From Sweltsa coloradensis (lineage: Eukaryota > Arthropoda > Insecta > Plecoptera > Chloroperlidae), in NCBI GenBank assembly GCA_024449915.1, contig JAMZAV010000097.1, forward strand, positions 434,001-498,000: 64,000 bases of DNA. The letters run 5' to 3'. The notes under the pieces are model-generated. The model searched no databases and was not told the DNA's origin. It was given only the letters and a program-made list of their open reading frames with translations. Position numbers and translations under genes: made by a program. Position 1 is the first letter of the stretch; the number at the start of each line of letters is the position of its first letter. Of the stretch, positions 1 to 12,345 are shown one piece after another.

Positions 1-744
1 AAATTGTTCCCCAAACAGACAAAAACTAACCAAAACAATATTTGCTAATTTGCTGTAGACTTTGATATATTTTCATCAGAATAACGTGGCTCAATCTAAA
101 CGTAACATAATAAATCACATCGGTTTTCGTCACAACGGTATCAAATATTTTTATTTTTATTTTTTCTAACTGTTGCGAGCGACGATATTCAAATCATTAT
201 TACTAGGTCTATTCTAGTAGAACTGGCTTTAGTTTCCTGTATGATTACAAAGTACAAACGGCAGAGTAATTGAAAATATCTGTGTAAACAACAAAACACA
301 GTAAATGAAACTCGCTACGTCCATCTCGATAGGGTTTAACAAGTTGATCTATTGACTGTGTTTATTGATCACATGATTTGAATATATTATTACGCTCTTC
401 AATGATTGAATGCACTCTGGATATCGTTCATAATTCCATGTTACAATTTGCATTGCATTACGGCTATTTCACGTGCGAGAAGGGAGTGTTTCGTGTTTGT
501 CATTTCCGATCACATCGACTTCAATTGCCGGTGAAAACGAATAAGCTCGATGAAAAGACAAAATCAAAATATTGCCTTTCAAGATCTTTATGAAAACAAC
601 CATTTTGTTGCAGACGTAGTCGGTATATGAATCAATAAGTGACCAATGAGATTTTATGGTCGAAGTGGACTGAAAGATGAAGACAAAAACTGACTCTTAA
701 CTGACTTTTAAATGCCGACGATTCCTGATTGATGTGGTTGATGG
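1..744. other. AT-rich DNA, no gene recognised
   Basis: No repeat boundary, RNA fold or coding signature is visible. A 71-codon frame at 378-593 has no recognisable domain and ordinary background composition, so I do not call it a gene. Confidence 0.6.
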
Positions 745-1025
745 ACAGACATTTTTAACTTCTAACGCGGATATAATTTCATCAATGTTAGGGCACGTGT
801 AAACAGTGACTTTGGAGCCGTCAGTCTTAGCAATAAAGCACGTAATAATTACATACGGTTGTTCCTAATTAGCCTGGGTGATTCTGGCATCGCCCACGGG
901 TTAATCGTGCTGATCCACTTGGTAGTTATTTCCTATTTCAAATAATACCCATCTCTGTTTGGCCATTGTTCGTGCGTCGATGACTTCAGCTCAGACAGAG
1001 TTGGGTCAGTCAACTTTTAACTAAA
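745..1025 (+). repeat. Diverged dispersed repeat R1, left copy
   Basis: About 280 bp that aligns, with small gaps and roughly 80% identity by eye in its best part, to the reverse complement of 12070-12345. Shared blocks include GTTATTTCCTATTTC, GATTCTGGC, AATCGTGC, CCACTTG, TTGGCCATT and GTGTAAACA, in the same order. No terminal repeats or target duplication are visible, and stops interrupt all frames I checked. It is either an old transposon fragment or an inverted segmental duplicate. No function is inferred. Confidence 0.7.
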
Positions 1026-1157
1026 GACACCCACTGAATATCGTTTATGTTTGTGCGGAGGTATCACCACATAATTTTATTTTTACATTTTGTATTTTAT
1101 TGGTGGGATTCTCCTACCCTTTAACCGACTTTATTGTTGGATATATAGGTAGGATAT

Positions 1158-1246
1158 TATTATTATTATTATTATATTATTATTATTATTATTATATATT
1201 ATTATATTATTATATTTTATATTTTATATTATTATTATTATTATTG
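1158..1246. repeat. (TTA)n / AT-rich microsatellite
   Basis: Imperfect run of ATT/TTA triplets broken by TATATT and TTTTATA variants. Simple-sequence DNA with no coding role. Confidence 0.95.
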
Positions 1247-4149
1247 TTGTAATAAAAGCACGTGAATCACGGAATTGAGAACGAACGTCCATAAAGCGAG
1301 GAACGTAAAAAAGTACAGAATTATCTAGAGGCAACTCGTGGTCTTTATTCTTCAATAAGAATAATTGTTGTGTTTATAATGTTCGCTGTAGGGTACAAAT
1401 TACTTAACTCGGTGTGACCCTCTTCAGCGACTTACTAAATAATTGAAATAATTGGGGTATTTGGAATGTCCAATAGCAGATATTAGGAGGACTCATTTTC
1501 AGTATTCTTGCTCAGCTGTGGAAAACCGTTGGGAACATTTTCAGTGATTCAGTGATTTTCTTTGATCGAACCAACGACCTTCCGAATTATAATATCGTAA
1601 CTTCAATGTGATGTGACATATTATGTATTCGTTCACTGTGGCATTTTGTTTTGTTTGTGTCTTTGTAGATATTTCATTCCTGTGGATATCGGCTAGCTGT
1701 CGGGACTTGACTAGCTTAGCTAGTTCAACGTTCTCCTAAACAAAGGCATTGTTTATAACTTTTCACACTCGGATGAAAGATATATGGAGGAGCGATTATG
1801 TATATGGGCCTTAGTCGTGACTAGCATTGTTGTTCTTATAAATTATGTTAGCAGAAAACAAATACAATATAAATTCTTGTAGTTATCCCTTAAAACACGG
1901 AGTAATATCCCAATTAAAAACCATATTCCCCATCCTAAATTATGTGTTTGTTTTTTAATAACCGTCCATCAGACAATGTATTAATTCAATAATGCAACAC
2001 TTACTCTTGTTCGGTCTAAACTGAACTGAATCGAGAGCTGTTAGCGTACTAGGAGTGCCTGCTAAAACGTGAGTAATGCGACCTTGATATTGCTTCATAT
2101 CCCAACCTTACCTGTCAAAAAAGAGACTTAAATTTAAGTTTTTATAAATCTTTAATAATTGGTCTGTCACTATGAAGCATCATATTAAAGTTTTTTTTAA
2201 ACTATTTTTTCCATCCACGGGACGATTATGCCTGTTCTGGGTCATTGGGTTTGTGTCCTTGAGGAAGCAGAAAGGGGAATCACAAGATTAATTCGTTAAA
2301 CGGGAGATACATATTATATTTAAACTTTCAGTTATATGTAATTAACAGTCAACTTCTACCTTCCCATACACAGGGACGTATCGCAGCTTTGGTGAATGAT
2401 GTATAATTATTGTTTGTAATCTTATAGCAATTTGTTTACCGTCAGCCGAAATAAAAGTCTATCATCTAAATCACAACAATGATACGATGTTTGTGTATGT
2501 TTAATCATGCCTGAAAGTTTTCATTGATTACATTAATTAGAAATTACTTGCAATGCGTGACAAAATTAGTGCAAAATGTATTAGTCATTTAGTTTATTCA
2601 TCTATAGTCAATAACATTTTAAATAACGCAATCATTCGAACGATAAACTGTCAACATAATCCGCATCCATAGCGACCTAACTAGTTTTAAAATGTTAAAT
2701 GTGTACACTATTTTGTTTTATAGTTTCGTAACATGTACGCAGGATAATAAATACTGGTGGATTTGAAATAAGGGCGTAATGAAAGATTTACGATGTTCGG
2801 TGCATGGCCAGTTCACTGAAAAACAACCAATCTATTCCACACCAGAACCCGCAGAATTACGTTGTAAATTATTGCACACATTTTATCATCAACATGTTAA
2901 TTATAAATTACATTTCATTTGCGACAACTTAATCGATGACAAAATATATTACATTATGATTTATAGTTATACATTTGTACAGCTACAGTTTATTTTTAAT
3001 ACTGCGATAAATGAATTTTTGTGCCAAAGGGTACATTATACATTAAAAAATACGTAACAATTTGATTTGGATGTATTCATTTTTATGTATTCAAAAACAT
3101 GCAATTAAATGAAATAAGATCGGATTTAATATGTATAAAATTATATACAATCAAACGATTGCTATAGACAGGGAGAGACGCGAAGGCTAGACAAGAATTG
3201 CTATTTTCACACACATTGTGAAGATCGCAACATATGAAGATCGCTTCACGCACACTCGACTCACGTTTAAAAATGGTTTCGATGAAAATACACACTTGAA
3301 GAGTGAATGTGTTGCTAGGTTCCGCTGTTTCCGACAAACCTTTAGTGCGAATTCATTTTCAAGTATAACGCCGATTAATTAGCAGCACTTGTCAGAACAT
3401 ATTCAACTAAGAAATACCTTAAAGTGACTATTCAATGTTTTACATGGCTTATCTGTGAGCGACTGTTTTAATCTGTGCTTGCTTCCTGAGAATGACAACC
3501 CTAACCTCTTCTTGTAACCGACTCGGCCTAATGTTTGTTTTGTTGTGTACCTTGTTTTGTCAACATTCCAGGTTTTTAGTGGGCATGTTCCGCCCCTTCC
3601 AGTCTAAGGGTTGTATACTTAGTACTAGTCTTACATTTAAACAATCCCAAGCTAGCTTGTACAAAACAAGAGATTAACACAGTCAAAATGTTTATTCATC
3701 CGATGTGGAAAAAAACCTTTTCGAATGCAATAATTATTCTAAAAAATGTTATTTATCGCACTAAGTTCAGAAAGTAATGCTGGCAATATTACAGCGCTCG
3801 AGGGAAACTAGCCAGCAGAAAAAGGGTTTTCTTGGTTAATGAATAAATCAATACAGTGCTGAAGATAAGGGTTAATGTGCGTGGCTATCATTAGTACAAA
3901 CTCACTGATTATCACACGCAACTGCGTATACAACGATCATTGGGGTTCTCGCCACGTTGCGGTCACGTTTGGCAACCTCCGTTTCCATGTTTCTTATAGG
4001 GATGCCCACTGCAGTTTTACCCGGTTTGACCGTCTTCGTTTGACTAACTAGGTAATTAGGAAGATTCTAGTAGATATGTTCAAGAGTTGTTGGCCAGAAT
4101 CAACTTCAGCATTCGCACTGAATAAGGCAAAATAGCTTTTAGTCATGAC
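1247..4149. other. AT-rich DNA, no gene recognised
   Basis: Nothing beyond short AT tracts. Frames at 2779-3057, 3083-3337 and 3492-3677 (61-92 codons) show no family signature and no neighbouring exon signals that would support them. Confidence 0.5.
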
Positions 4150-4212
4150 TGTCGGTGGTTGCAGGAATCGAACCGACGACGTCAGTGCGACAACAAAGCG
4201 ACCGTTGTTCTG
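4150..4212 (-). mobile_element. tRNA-derived SINE head, degraded
   Basis: Read on the minus strand this has a good RNA polymerase III B box (GGTTCGATTCC, 4162-4174) with a GC-rich arm on both sides, preceded by an A-box-like GGTCGCTTTGTTGTCG stretch. The order and spacing resemble the heads at 58396-58494 and 63070-63160. The rest of the tRNA cloverleaf does not fold, so this is a SINE remnant and not a tRNA gene. An apparent peptide starting MVAGIEPTTS (from 4155) is the usual spurious translation through such a head. Confidence 0.55.
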
Positions 4213-6364
4213 ATTTGTTTTGGTTTTGTCGTCGCGTTATTATATGTTACCAATCCGAGACATGGGTTAAATCACATCGTTCAATATCGTTACGCCTCGT
4301 TGATTATCAGTTTTCTATAGTAACGAGACCCGAGTCCACTGTTACAGACGACGCAATGTCTGCAGACAAGTATTTTCTCTGGGCATGTTTCTGCAAGCAA
4401 TGCTAGTGAACATAAAATGCAAAGACGAAAATTGTATTTTTCTAAACCATCTTGTTTTCTACTAGAATGACATCGTTATTGAAGCAAACGTTTTACTTTT
4501 ACTTAAACGAATAAATTAATAAAATGCCTCTTTGGTTTTCTCTCGATGAAATAGACGATTCCAACATATTTGGAATCACTAGTTCATTCTCCAACGCTCG
4601 CAAAGCATCATGGTAGAAAGAGCTATGCGAAGTGACATGAGTGACATGTGCTCGTACGTGTGTGGAGGACTGCGTAACTGTGCTGAAGACGTAGTCTGCC
4701 GCTCACCCGGACATATGTCATGCAGGGTGGTAGACCACCTTACTCCCATGATGATTTGCGATGGCGCTAGTGAATGGTGATTTTAAAAATAGTATATTGC
4801 AACAAAATATTGTTCATTTTCTTAAGGTAATTTAAATAACACTTTTAGGCATGTTTTAAGGGAACTCGCAATCGACATTTTGTAATGAACAGTTTTCTGT
4901 TATCATACTTTCTGATGAAAAGCATGCAATGAGATCTTAGAAACTGAGTTTTTAGTTATGATAACGTGCACAACGTTTTACTTCTGAACAAAGCTTGCAC
5001 AGTTCCCAAAAACTTAGCCTAAAGCGAGGTGAGTGGCAACACCTCTGAAATCTTTGTGTGACAATGACAGAGACAGAATCGGACAAAGCTTTCGAAATAT
5101 GCTAAGTAAGCCCAGTCGTAAACACAGTGTCAGTGTATTGTACTTCACGTGTCTGCGTATAGAAGTACATTCAGGGCCATGTGACAAAGTGATTAAATGC
5201 TTACTAGGTAGCTAAAAACTTGACAAACAACACAAAAGCGGCGAGTGGGCAACTCGCAAACACTTGACAAGCTTACCACTTGTGTAATATATCAAATACA
5301 TGTGTTCAAATATCCTTAAAATTGAGATTAAAAAACACGTTATTTAAATGAAATGACCCGTCTCTCGGATTGACCCTCAAGCCGTCTAGTTTGCCTTGGT
5401 ATTTCCAAGATCGCTGTGCTAGGAGACCCATCTCTAACTAAATACACTACACGAATATTAATATCGACGTCTCAATGCAAGTTGGTTCGAGGATGGAAAT
5501 AGAATCGGTACATTCTATATTAAGCCTGTACTTTCTCAAATTTTATATTCAGATCTACTAAATTTAGTAAAATATTGTTTATTTAGATGCAAATAAATAT
5601 TCCAGTTCTAGGCTACTTTTTATGTATTACACTAAAATTTAAAATAAATAATCATTTTATTAATTTGTAATCGGATTTGTGTTGCCCTTGCCATTGTTTT
5701 TTTATTTTATTTTAGGTATTTGGCTTATCTTGAAAATGTATTATTATATAATATGTTATGATAAAAATGGATGAAGCGATTCCTGGTTTATTAAAGCTAA
5801 CGAGAATGATAAAATATAAACACTCTTTACAAACAGGCTACTATAATTTCCCCCCAACCTTTTAAACGAGTCTTTCAACAAAACTGAAACTGTCATTGCG
5901 TGCAGACCTAGATTAGGTTAGTGGTATAGGTAAGTGAGCACGTGTGTCAACACAATACAGTTCATAATATGTGATAATGAGATGTCATCTGCTTTCACTT
6001 GAGGTGTGATGACTTAATATGATCTTCGCCGGGTGATGTTTGCTATACTGTCGACGTCACTGGTGGACAAACGAGCTCCGAGATGCGATCACGTATACGT
6101 ATGAACAATAAGCACGTACGGCTATGCTTATGGCAATAACTAACACAAACATTACAAAATGCATCGGTCAGCGAATAAAACTCCATACGAGTCAAGTTTC
6201 TTCGGTATTAGTTGACATCTTAGACAACATAGTTGATAATTTAAAATAGTTTTTTTTAAAGTTAGAATGCATTTATGAATTTAATTAAATATTTAGGTTA
6301 TAAGCATAAGCCCACTTTGAAGACATATTTATTGAATGATTTCACAAAGTTAAGAATTTTCTAA
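4213..6364. other. AT-rich DNA, no gene recognised
   Basis: No repeat ends, RNA fold or coding signature is seen. Frames of 60-83 codons are at background level. Confidence 0.5.
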
Positions 6365-6436
6365 GCCCCGATAGCTCAGTTGGTAGAGCATAGGTACGTT
6401 AAGTCGTAGGTTCTGGGTTCGATCCCCGGTCGGGAC
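6365..6436 (+). pseudogene. tRNA-like sequence (pseudo-tRNA or SINE head)
   Basis: The length is exactly 72 nt and the parts are in cloverleaf order. The acceptor arms GCCCCGA/TCGGGAC pair in 6 of 7 positions, the D-stem GCTC/GAGC is perfect, and the T-arm is CTGGG-TTCGATC-CCCGG. A box (TAGCTCAGTTGGTAGAGC) and B box (GGTTCGATCCC) are near consensus. The anticodon arm is broken: TAGGT and GTCGT barely pair, and position 33 is C instead of the universal T. If read anyway the anticodon would be GTT. The broken arm argues against a working tRNA and for a pseudogene or SINE 5' end. The 3' part shares CCCCGGTCGGGA with the head at 56297-56371, so the two may be one family. Confidence 0.75.
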
Positions 6437-7342
6437 AAATTTTTACGACAATTGCTATCATTCAATGAAATAGATAGATATGCTTCATTAAGTTGTCAAA
6501 TATAGCTAGTAGAGCTTGTATTTGTAATTTACTTATTTATTTGAATTTTAAAATATTTATTAAAACAGCTACATTGATCCAGTTTCTAGATAATCTTTAA
6601 CATTTATTACGGAGACAGTTTCCGGGGTGCTCTGGCTTATCCGTTGCAAAACAACACTAAGTTTCCCAAGTCAAGCGCCCTTCTCAATCCACATCGATTC
6701 AATGGAAATGCGAAGTTCCCTGTGGAAACGGACCGGGAATACGTGAATACAAGAATGAAGCGGAATCAGTCCAATATCCCCTGGTTCGTAGAACGTCTCG
6801 TGGATATCGCCGAATCTCAGCGAGAATCTGTTCAATGGGGATGACGTCCGTCAGAAGAGATGTGAGAAGTCAAGTCTATCATTTGTACGTTTATGTTTTT
6901 GATGAGAGTGAACTTCCTAAAAATCTCAATAAAAACTTTCCAGACATCTCTTCATTTCTCAAGTTCGTAGGAGAGAAATGAAAACGTTTATATAATCTGG
7001 TAAAAAAAGCACAGCTTGAACTGCAATCAAGTTATAACACTTACTCATTTTAATTACTTCAGAGAAAAGCTAAAATAATGTTCTCAGACTACCATGATAG
7101 TATTCGAATTTAAATATTTTGCATCATGATGTCTTTGATTAAAAAAAAATGATAGCAAATATTGAGTGTGATCGTTGAGAGAAACGTAATAAAAGTTATT
7201 ACTGTCTTGAAGCCTCAGACGAGAGCTAATTGTACTTAAATTAAAATCAATGCAAAATAACAAACATATTTAAGATTTACTGCTATCTATGGCGGCGTGC
7301 TAGCTTTAAGCTACGAGTGTGTGTTGGAACGTTGATAATTGA
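6437..7342. other. Non-coding flank of element A1
   Basis: Mostly AT-rich. A slightly more GC-rich patch at 6600-6845 carries a 66-codon frame without any recognisable motif; it is left uncalled. Confidence 0.45.
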
Positions 7343-7959
7343 CTAGGAAAACGCTTAAGTTCCCGCCGCGTTGTTGGATGATTAATATGTAATTGTTAAA
7401 AAAAATCGTAAAATTGCGATTTTTATTCGAAATAATTTCTCAATTGCGCTCAAATTTAACACTAATATATTAATTCATAAAATTAAGGTTCTGCGAAAAA
7501 ATCATTACAATCGGATAAAGCATGTAGGTGTTATAAGTCAAAGAATTGTTAAAAAAAAGAAAAAACCTGTAAAATTTCGATTTTTATGATAAATATTTTT
7601 TCAATTGAGCTCAAATTTCACAATAAATCTTAATTCATAAAATAAAGGTTCTGTGCAAAATCATTAAAATCGGATAAAGCATGTAGGTGTTATAAGTCGA
7701 AGAAATTTTTTAAAAATCGAAAAAAATCGTAAAATTGCGATTTTCATGAGAAAAAAATTTCCGATTGCGCTCAAAAACGTGGCAGTTCTAAGTTCAGAGA
7801 TTTCGAAGGCCTCCATAAAATTTCATAGCAATCGGAGTATCCGGTTTAGCCGGAATCTGGTGAAAACAGACAAAAAAATATAATAATAAAAAAACATTCC
7901 GGATTTTTTTCTCTAAGTTGTAGTTAGATATAATCTCGCTTCGCTCGTACGCTCATCCA
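7343..7959 (-). mobile_element. Family A element, copy A1 (Helentron/HINE-like)
   Basis: Read on the minus strand the element starts TGGATGAGCG and ends ...GCGTTTTCCTAG, flanked by T on both sides. It holds two direct copies (about 7470-7545 and 7629-7705, period near 159 bp) of the family's internal block containing GGATAAAGCATGTAGGTG. The subterminal GTTGTTGGATGA near the CTAG end is present, but the sequence then departs from the family and resumes at the internal repeats, so about 100 bp near the 3' end is missing. It is non-autonomous and encodes no protein. Confidence 0.75.
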
Positions 7960-10262
7960 ATAAAGCAGATTTAAGAATGATTATTGGATTTACAATGTAA
8001 AACTACCACTCCAACAACCCATAAAATGTGTCTCATGTCGCACATGTTACGTTGTATGGTTAAGTTTCTAGAGTTGGCAAGAGTGACTACTATGCTGTTA
8101 ATATGGAACGAGTGGCGACTTAAGTTAATGTTTTGTTTTAGGTATGGAATATTCATCATCCCGAATCAAATGCACATGATTGTGATAACAACAAACTAAC
8201 AACGTTTACAGTTTTACTAAAGAAAATCTTATGAAGAGAACTAAATATTTCCCGAAATATCTAAGTTTGTTTTGTATTTGAATGTTAAGACTTTAGATCT
8301 GTCTGCACTAAAATGAAACTGTATTTTTTTAATGAAGTCAAAACTCATTTCTTAAGTCAAAGTTACGAACCTAAAAATGAAATTGTGAACCTTTCTAAAT
8401 TGGAAGTTTAAATGCATGTCCATAATCTATATGCAGTTTTAAGTTTAATGGATGTTCAAAATCGGCATACATATATATTGGTATTTGTTCTTTGACAAAC
8501 ACATATGTAAATTATTATTTCATTTCCTTACTTTATTATATCACTTGTAAGCTAGGTGAAATAAGGCCCCTCAGCTAGGGATTACAGTACAAACAGATGC
8601 CCTAGGAAGCTTCTTTAGGACGTGGATTGGCCTTCAACACACTAATTAAGATAATGTATATCTTATTCACAATCCCCATCCTCTAAAGTCGGGTGCATTG
8701 TTGCTAAACTAAGGATAACTTATAGAAGGTCATAAAACGAGAATCAATAGCGCAAGCCAGACTACTCAAAGTTTAATTTGTCGTCGTAAAGTAAGAAACA
8801 AAAAGCTATCTGTGGCTCTTATCAGGTGTGCTCTTATTGCAGCACATATTTGCATTATATTAGATTGTACAAGTTTTCAAAACAATGCATTTATACAAAG
8901 TAGAGTTTGTGAGAATTTAGTAAAATATTCGTAAACTGTTTCAAAGTTGCTGAATAATCCCTCTTTACTTCTTGATACTTTTGATGATTTCCAGCTTTAT
9001 TATCGAACTTGTTTTCCATAAATGTTCTTGAACACCGTTATGAAATTTGCATTTCTCTTAAAATAATGCTCGTTTTACCTAATTCTTTCTCATTTTAATT
9101 TTAAATTAGAGGTATTCGTTAAAGCATGGCTTTGGTTTCTAATTATTGTTTGAATTCCGTGTAGTCTGTGATTGTATTTAGATTAAACTGTGTGTATAAA
9201 CTTAAATAATAAATAATTATTTGAAATAGTATTTTAAGATATAAAACGTTGCATATTGTTATTCGTAAGAGGAGTTTAAAGAGTGAACTTGTGCAACACC
9301 AAAGACGAAGTATAAAGTCTATATTAAACAGGATGTAAGATATGAAAGAGTCACATCACATTATTAATGCACTTGAATCAGCCGAACAAAGCATAGTTTT
9401 AGAATGAACACCACATGTATAGTTTCCCGTATAATACCTCACATCTGCTCACCACGATATGGGGCAATAGAATTCGTACCACAGCCATATAAACTCCACC
9501 TTGCCTACACCTGGTGTGACAATAACTACACGAGACTGTATACTACGGGTGTTATAACAGACCGAATCAAAGATAATGTACACCACCATTACATTAGAGC
9601 AATTCAACACACGATGGTGCTGCATATTAAACTTCTCGGGACTCTCGTGTGAGATTATAAGAGACTTTGTAAGTTGTAAGGGTATACATCCATAGAAACT
9701 CATATTTACTTGGTGATAGTGAGCATAATATTATACGCGTTACAATATCTGTAGGTAGGACTTAATAAAGCACAGCAACCGTGTAAAGTTTAATTAATTC
9801 AGAGAAATAAGTTGTTTATGTTGGATATAGAAACGTAAGTGCAATGGGAAGCTTATTCTCAATTAAAGGGATTTGAACAACGTGTATTTAAATTATTGTA
9901 GTTCAGTAGATATATTGTATCGTTTTTATTTAATGTGTAAAATGCAGCAGTGGAGTGGTATTCAATTAATTCCTACTTATATCAACCATGCGTTGCACTA
10001 TTGCAATTTTATTTTGTTCATTTTAATGTATTAAACTCTTGTATTGCATATTTGTACTTTATTAGGCCATGGGTTTAATAAAAAAGTTTGGTTATTTTTT
10101 AAACATTCAATTTCAACAAGTAAATCTTGCGTTTTCAACCTTGGTGACTTCCAGCTTTTCATTTCCAACTCATTCGTGTTCCGGTTGTTGCAGCCATTCC
10201 GTGTGCAACGCCACACAGCACAGTTCGCTAGCTGTCATGGTTTGTGAGCCGGGCGAAGCATT
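7960..10262. other. AT-rich DNA, no gene recognised
   Basis: No repeat structure stands out. Opposed overlapping frames at 7971-8199, 9404-9703 and 10031-10290 shadow one another and carry no domain. Confidence 0.5.
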
Positions 10263-10715
10263 GCAATATTCATGTGCTAGGCTAGGCTAGGTGGGATGCA
10301 CCCATCAGCACAAGAGAGTCTTGGTGTGTAGCTAGGTACAGGCTACTTGGGATGCACCCATCAGCATATTAGAGTCTTGGTGTTTAACCAGGTACAGGCT
10401 ACTTGGGATGCACCCATCAGCATAATATGCTGACACACCAAGACTCTAATATTATTAGAGTCTTGGTGTGTGACCAGGTACAGGCTACTTGGGATGCACC
10501 CATCAGCATAGATTTGGGTGAACAGTACAGCTACTAGCCCTAGCATTATTAGAGTCTTGGTGTGTAACCAGGTACAGGCTACTTGGGATGCACCCATCAG
10601 CATAATATGCTGACACACCAATACTCTAATATTATTAGAGTCTTGGTGTGTAACCAGGTACAGGCTACTTGGGATGCACCCATCAGCATATTAGAGTCTT
10701 GGTGTGTAACCAGGA
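10263..10715. repeat. Foldback minisatellite with nested palindromes
   Basis: Five full units and one partial unit share ACAGGCTACTTGGGATGCAC followed by CCATCAGCA. Unit starts are at 10338, 10394, 10480, 10574 and 10660 (steps 56, 86, 94, 86). The longer steps hold an extra inverted piece that forms an 18 bp stem with a 3 nt loop: perfect at 10433-10471, one mismatch at 10613-10651. A shorter palindrome CAGCATAATATGCTG joins it. All units can therefore pair with the inverted pieces to form cruciforms. Spacing varies and there are no unique spacers, so this is not a CRISPR array. Confidence 0.9.
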
Positions 10716-12069
10716 ACTATGCTACAATGTTATCAATAGCTCTTGCCATCTGGCTATACACATCTATAATCTAGTGTGCAACTACATTGCATCTGCGAGT
10801 CATGAAGACGGGGGTAAATTTACCCAGATAAATGTTTGAACCCGGCACCTCCACCAAAAATATTTCAAAGTTAAAACATACCATGAACATTTATTTTATA
10901 TTTCAAATTGTTAAGCTTTACTCCTTTTTTGGGTCACTCCCGTACTGGCACCTGTAGGCCTACCTACTTATTTTCAAAAGTAACTTTAAAACAATTTAAA
11001 ATGTAAAATTGTAATAAAGATTCCTCAAAATATCTCTATACCTACCTTAGTTATTACTCAGTTATTTTTTATTGGATTCCGTTTTCATTTTAGAATTTAA
11101 ACCGTAAATCACTGTTTAGCAGAATAACTGAGCAATTGGAAAATTAAATCGTAGATTTCGTTTTAAAGCAGATAATGTTTCGCATTGGTTTGCATTAAGT
11201 ATAGTCTTAATAACAGCTATATATTTGTGTCGTTTGTATTAATAATACGATTGCACGTATGATTTGATTAGGAATTCGCTTCTTTCAAAATCTTGTTTTA
11301 AAACCACGACGCAATGAATAGCATGAAACGTATTTAAAGCATTAAAAGCTAGGTTGGAAATAAAATGATTCGTCAAAACGCTCAATTCCTCTGATTGCCC
11401 GCAAGCAGGCAAACGTCACGAACGCTACAGGACTCGGCAAAAAGGTTGACAGTCTGTCGACGCTAATTTAAAACCGATATCAAGTTTCCGCGCTTAGGAC
11501 AGTGTGCAGCGAATTGGTTATGATTTATGTGCCGTGTTTTATGTTGATAAAGCGCAATCTGTTTCAAGTCGGCGTGGTTTGAGTTCTGTTGGTAGCCGCC
11601 ATTTTCCGCACGACTGAGTGAAGTGGGTTGAATTGCAGATTTCTGCTCCTTGAGGGTTGTAGATGTTGGCGGAGAAACGCTACTGGTCAGAATCCAGGTG
11701 TTCCGAGGATATGTAAAACAAGGTGGCGCCACTGTGCTGGGTTGCTTTACGTGCAGGTCCCAGATTTCCAAGTGTTACCAGTTTACAACCGTCATATTCT
11801 ACCATGGTATAAGGTTGCCATTTTGTTTATTTTTATGGGCCTATTACAACGGGACATTCATCCTACAAATGCGTTTCATGACGTGTACTTAATATAAAAA
11901 TATTATTAAATACAACTAGAGTAAAAACTAAGTAAATATAGACTGCATATACTACGTTGCGTGTATCATAATATGAAAACATTATATAATAATTATTATT
12001 GTATTTTTATCAGATACTAAATTTGGGGAATCGCTAAAAGTTTGTAAATCACTTTTTTTAGTAAGGGAC
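10716..12069. other. Non-coding DNA with one conserved tail motif
   Basis: Mostly unique AT-rich sequence. At about 10841-10870 lies CCCGGCACCTCCACCAAA plus an A/T-rich run that recurs at 50612-50949 and, reversed, at 60117-60135. Frames at 11463-11897 overlap on both strands and show no domain. Confidence 0.5.
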
Positions 12070-12345
12070 TTCGATTAATTTTAAGCGAGTCAACCTTGTC
12101 AGCGCCAACGTCGTCCAAGAGCGAAAAATGGCCAACCAGAGATCGGTATTCGAAATAGGAAATAACCAACAAGTGGTTGGGCACGATTCACCTGCGAGTG
12201 ACGCCAGAATCAACACAACTAATTTAATATATTTATAAATATGATTTATTTTGTTTTATTGCTCCGAAGACATCAAAGTAATGTTTACACATCATCCGAC
12301 CCAAGAATTAATGGATTTAAGTCCATGTTGAAAGTTAAAAACTTC
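12070..12345 (-). repeat. Diverged dispersed repeat R1, right copy (inverted)
   Basis: Reverse-complement partner of 745-1025, about 11 kb away. Conserved blocks occur in mirrored order. Small indels and scattered substitutions suggest an old duplication or an ancient transposon. Confidence 0.7.

Noticed and set aside
6644..6844. 66-codon frame in a GC-richer patch as a possible exon
   Set aside because: Somewhat gene-like composition, but no family similarity that I can recognise and no convincing splice sites at both ends.
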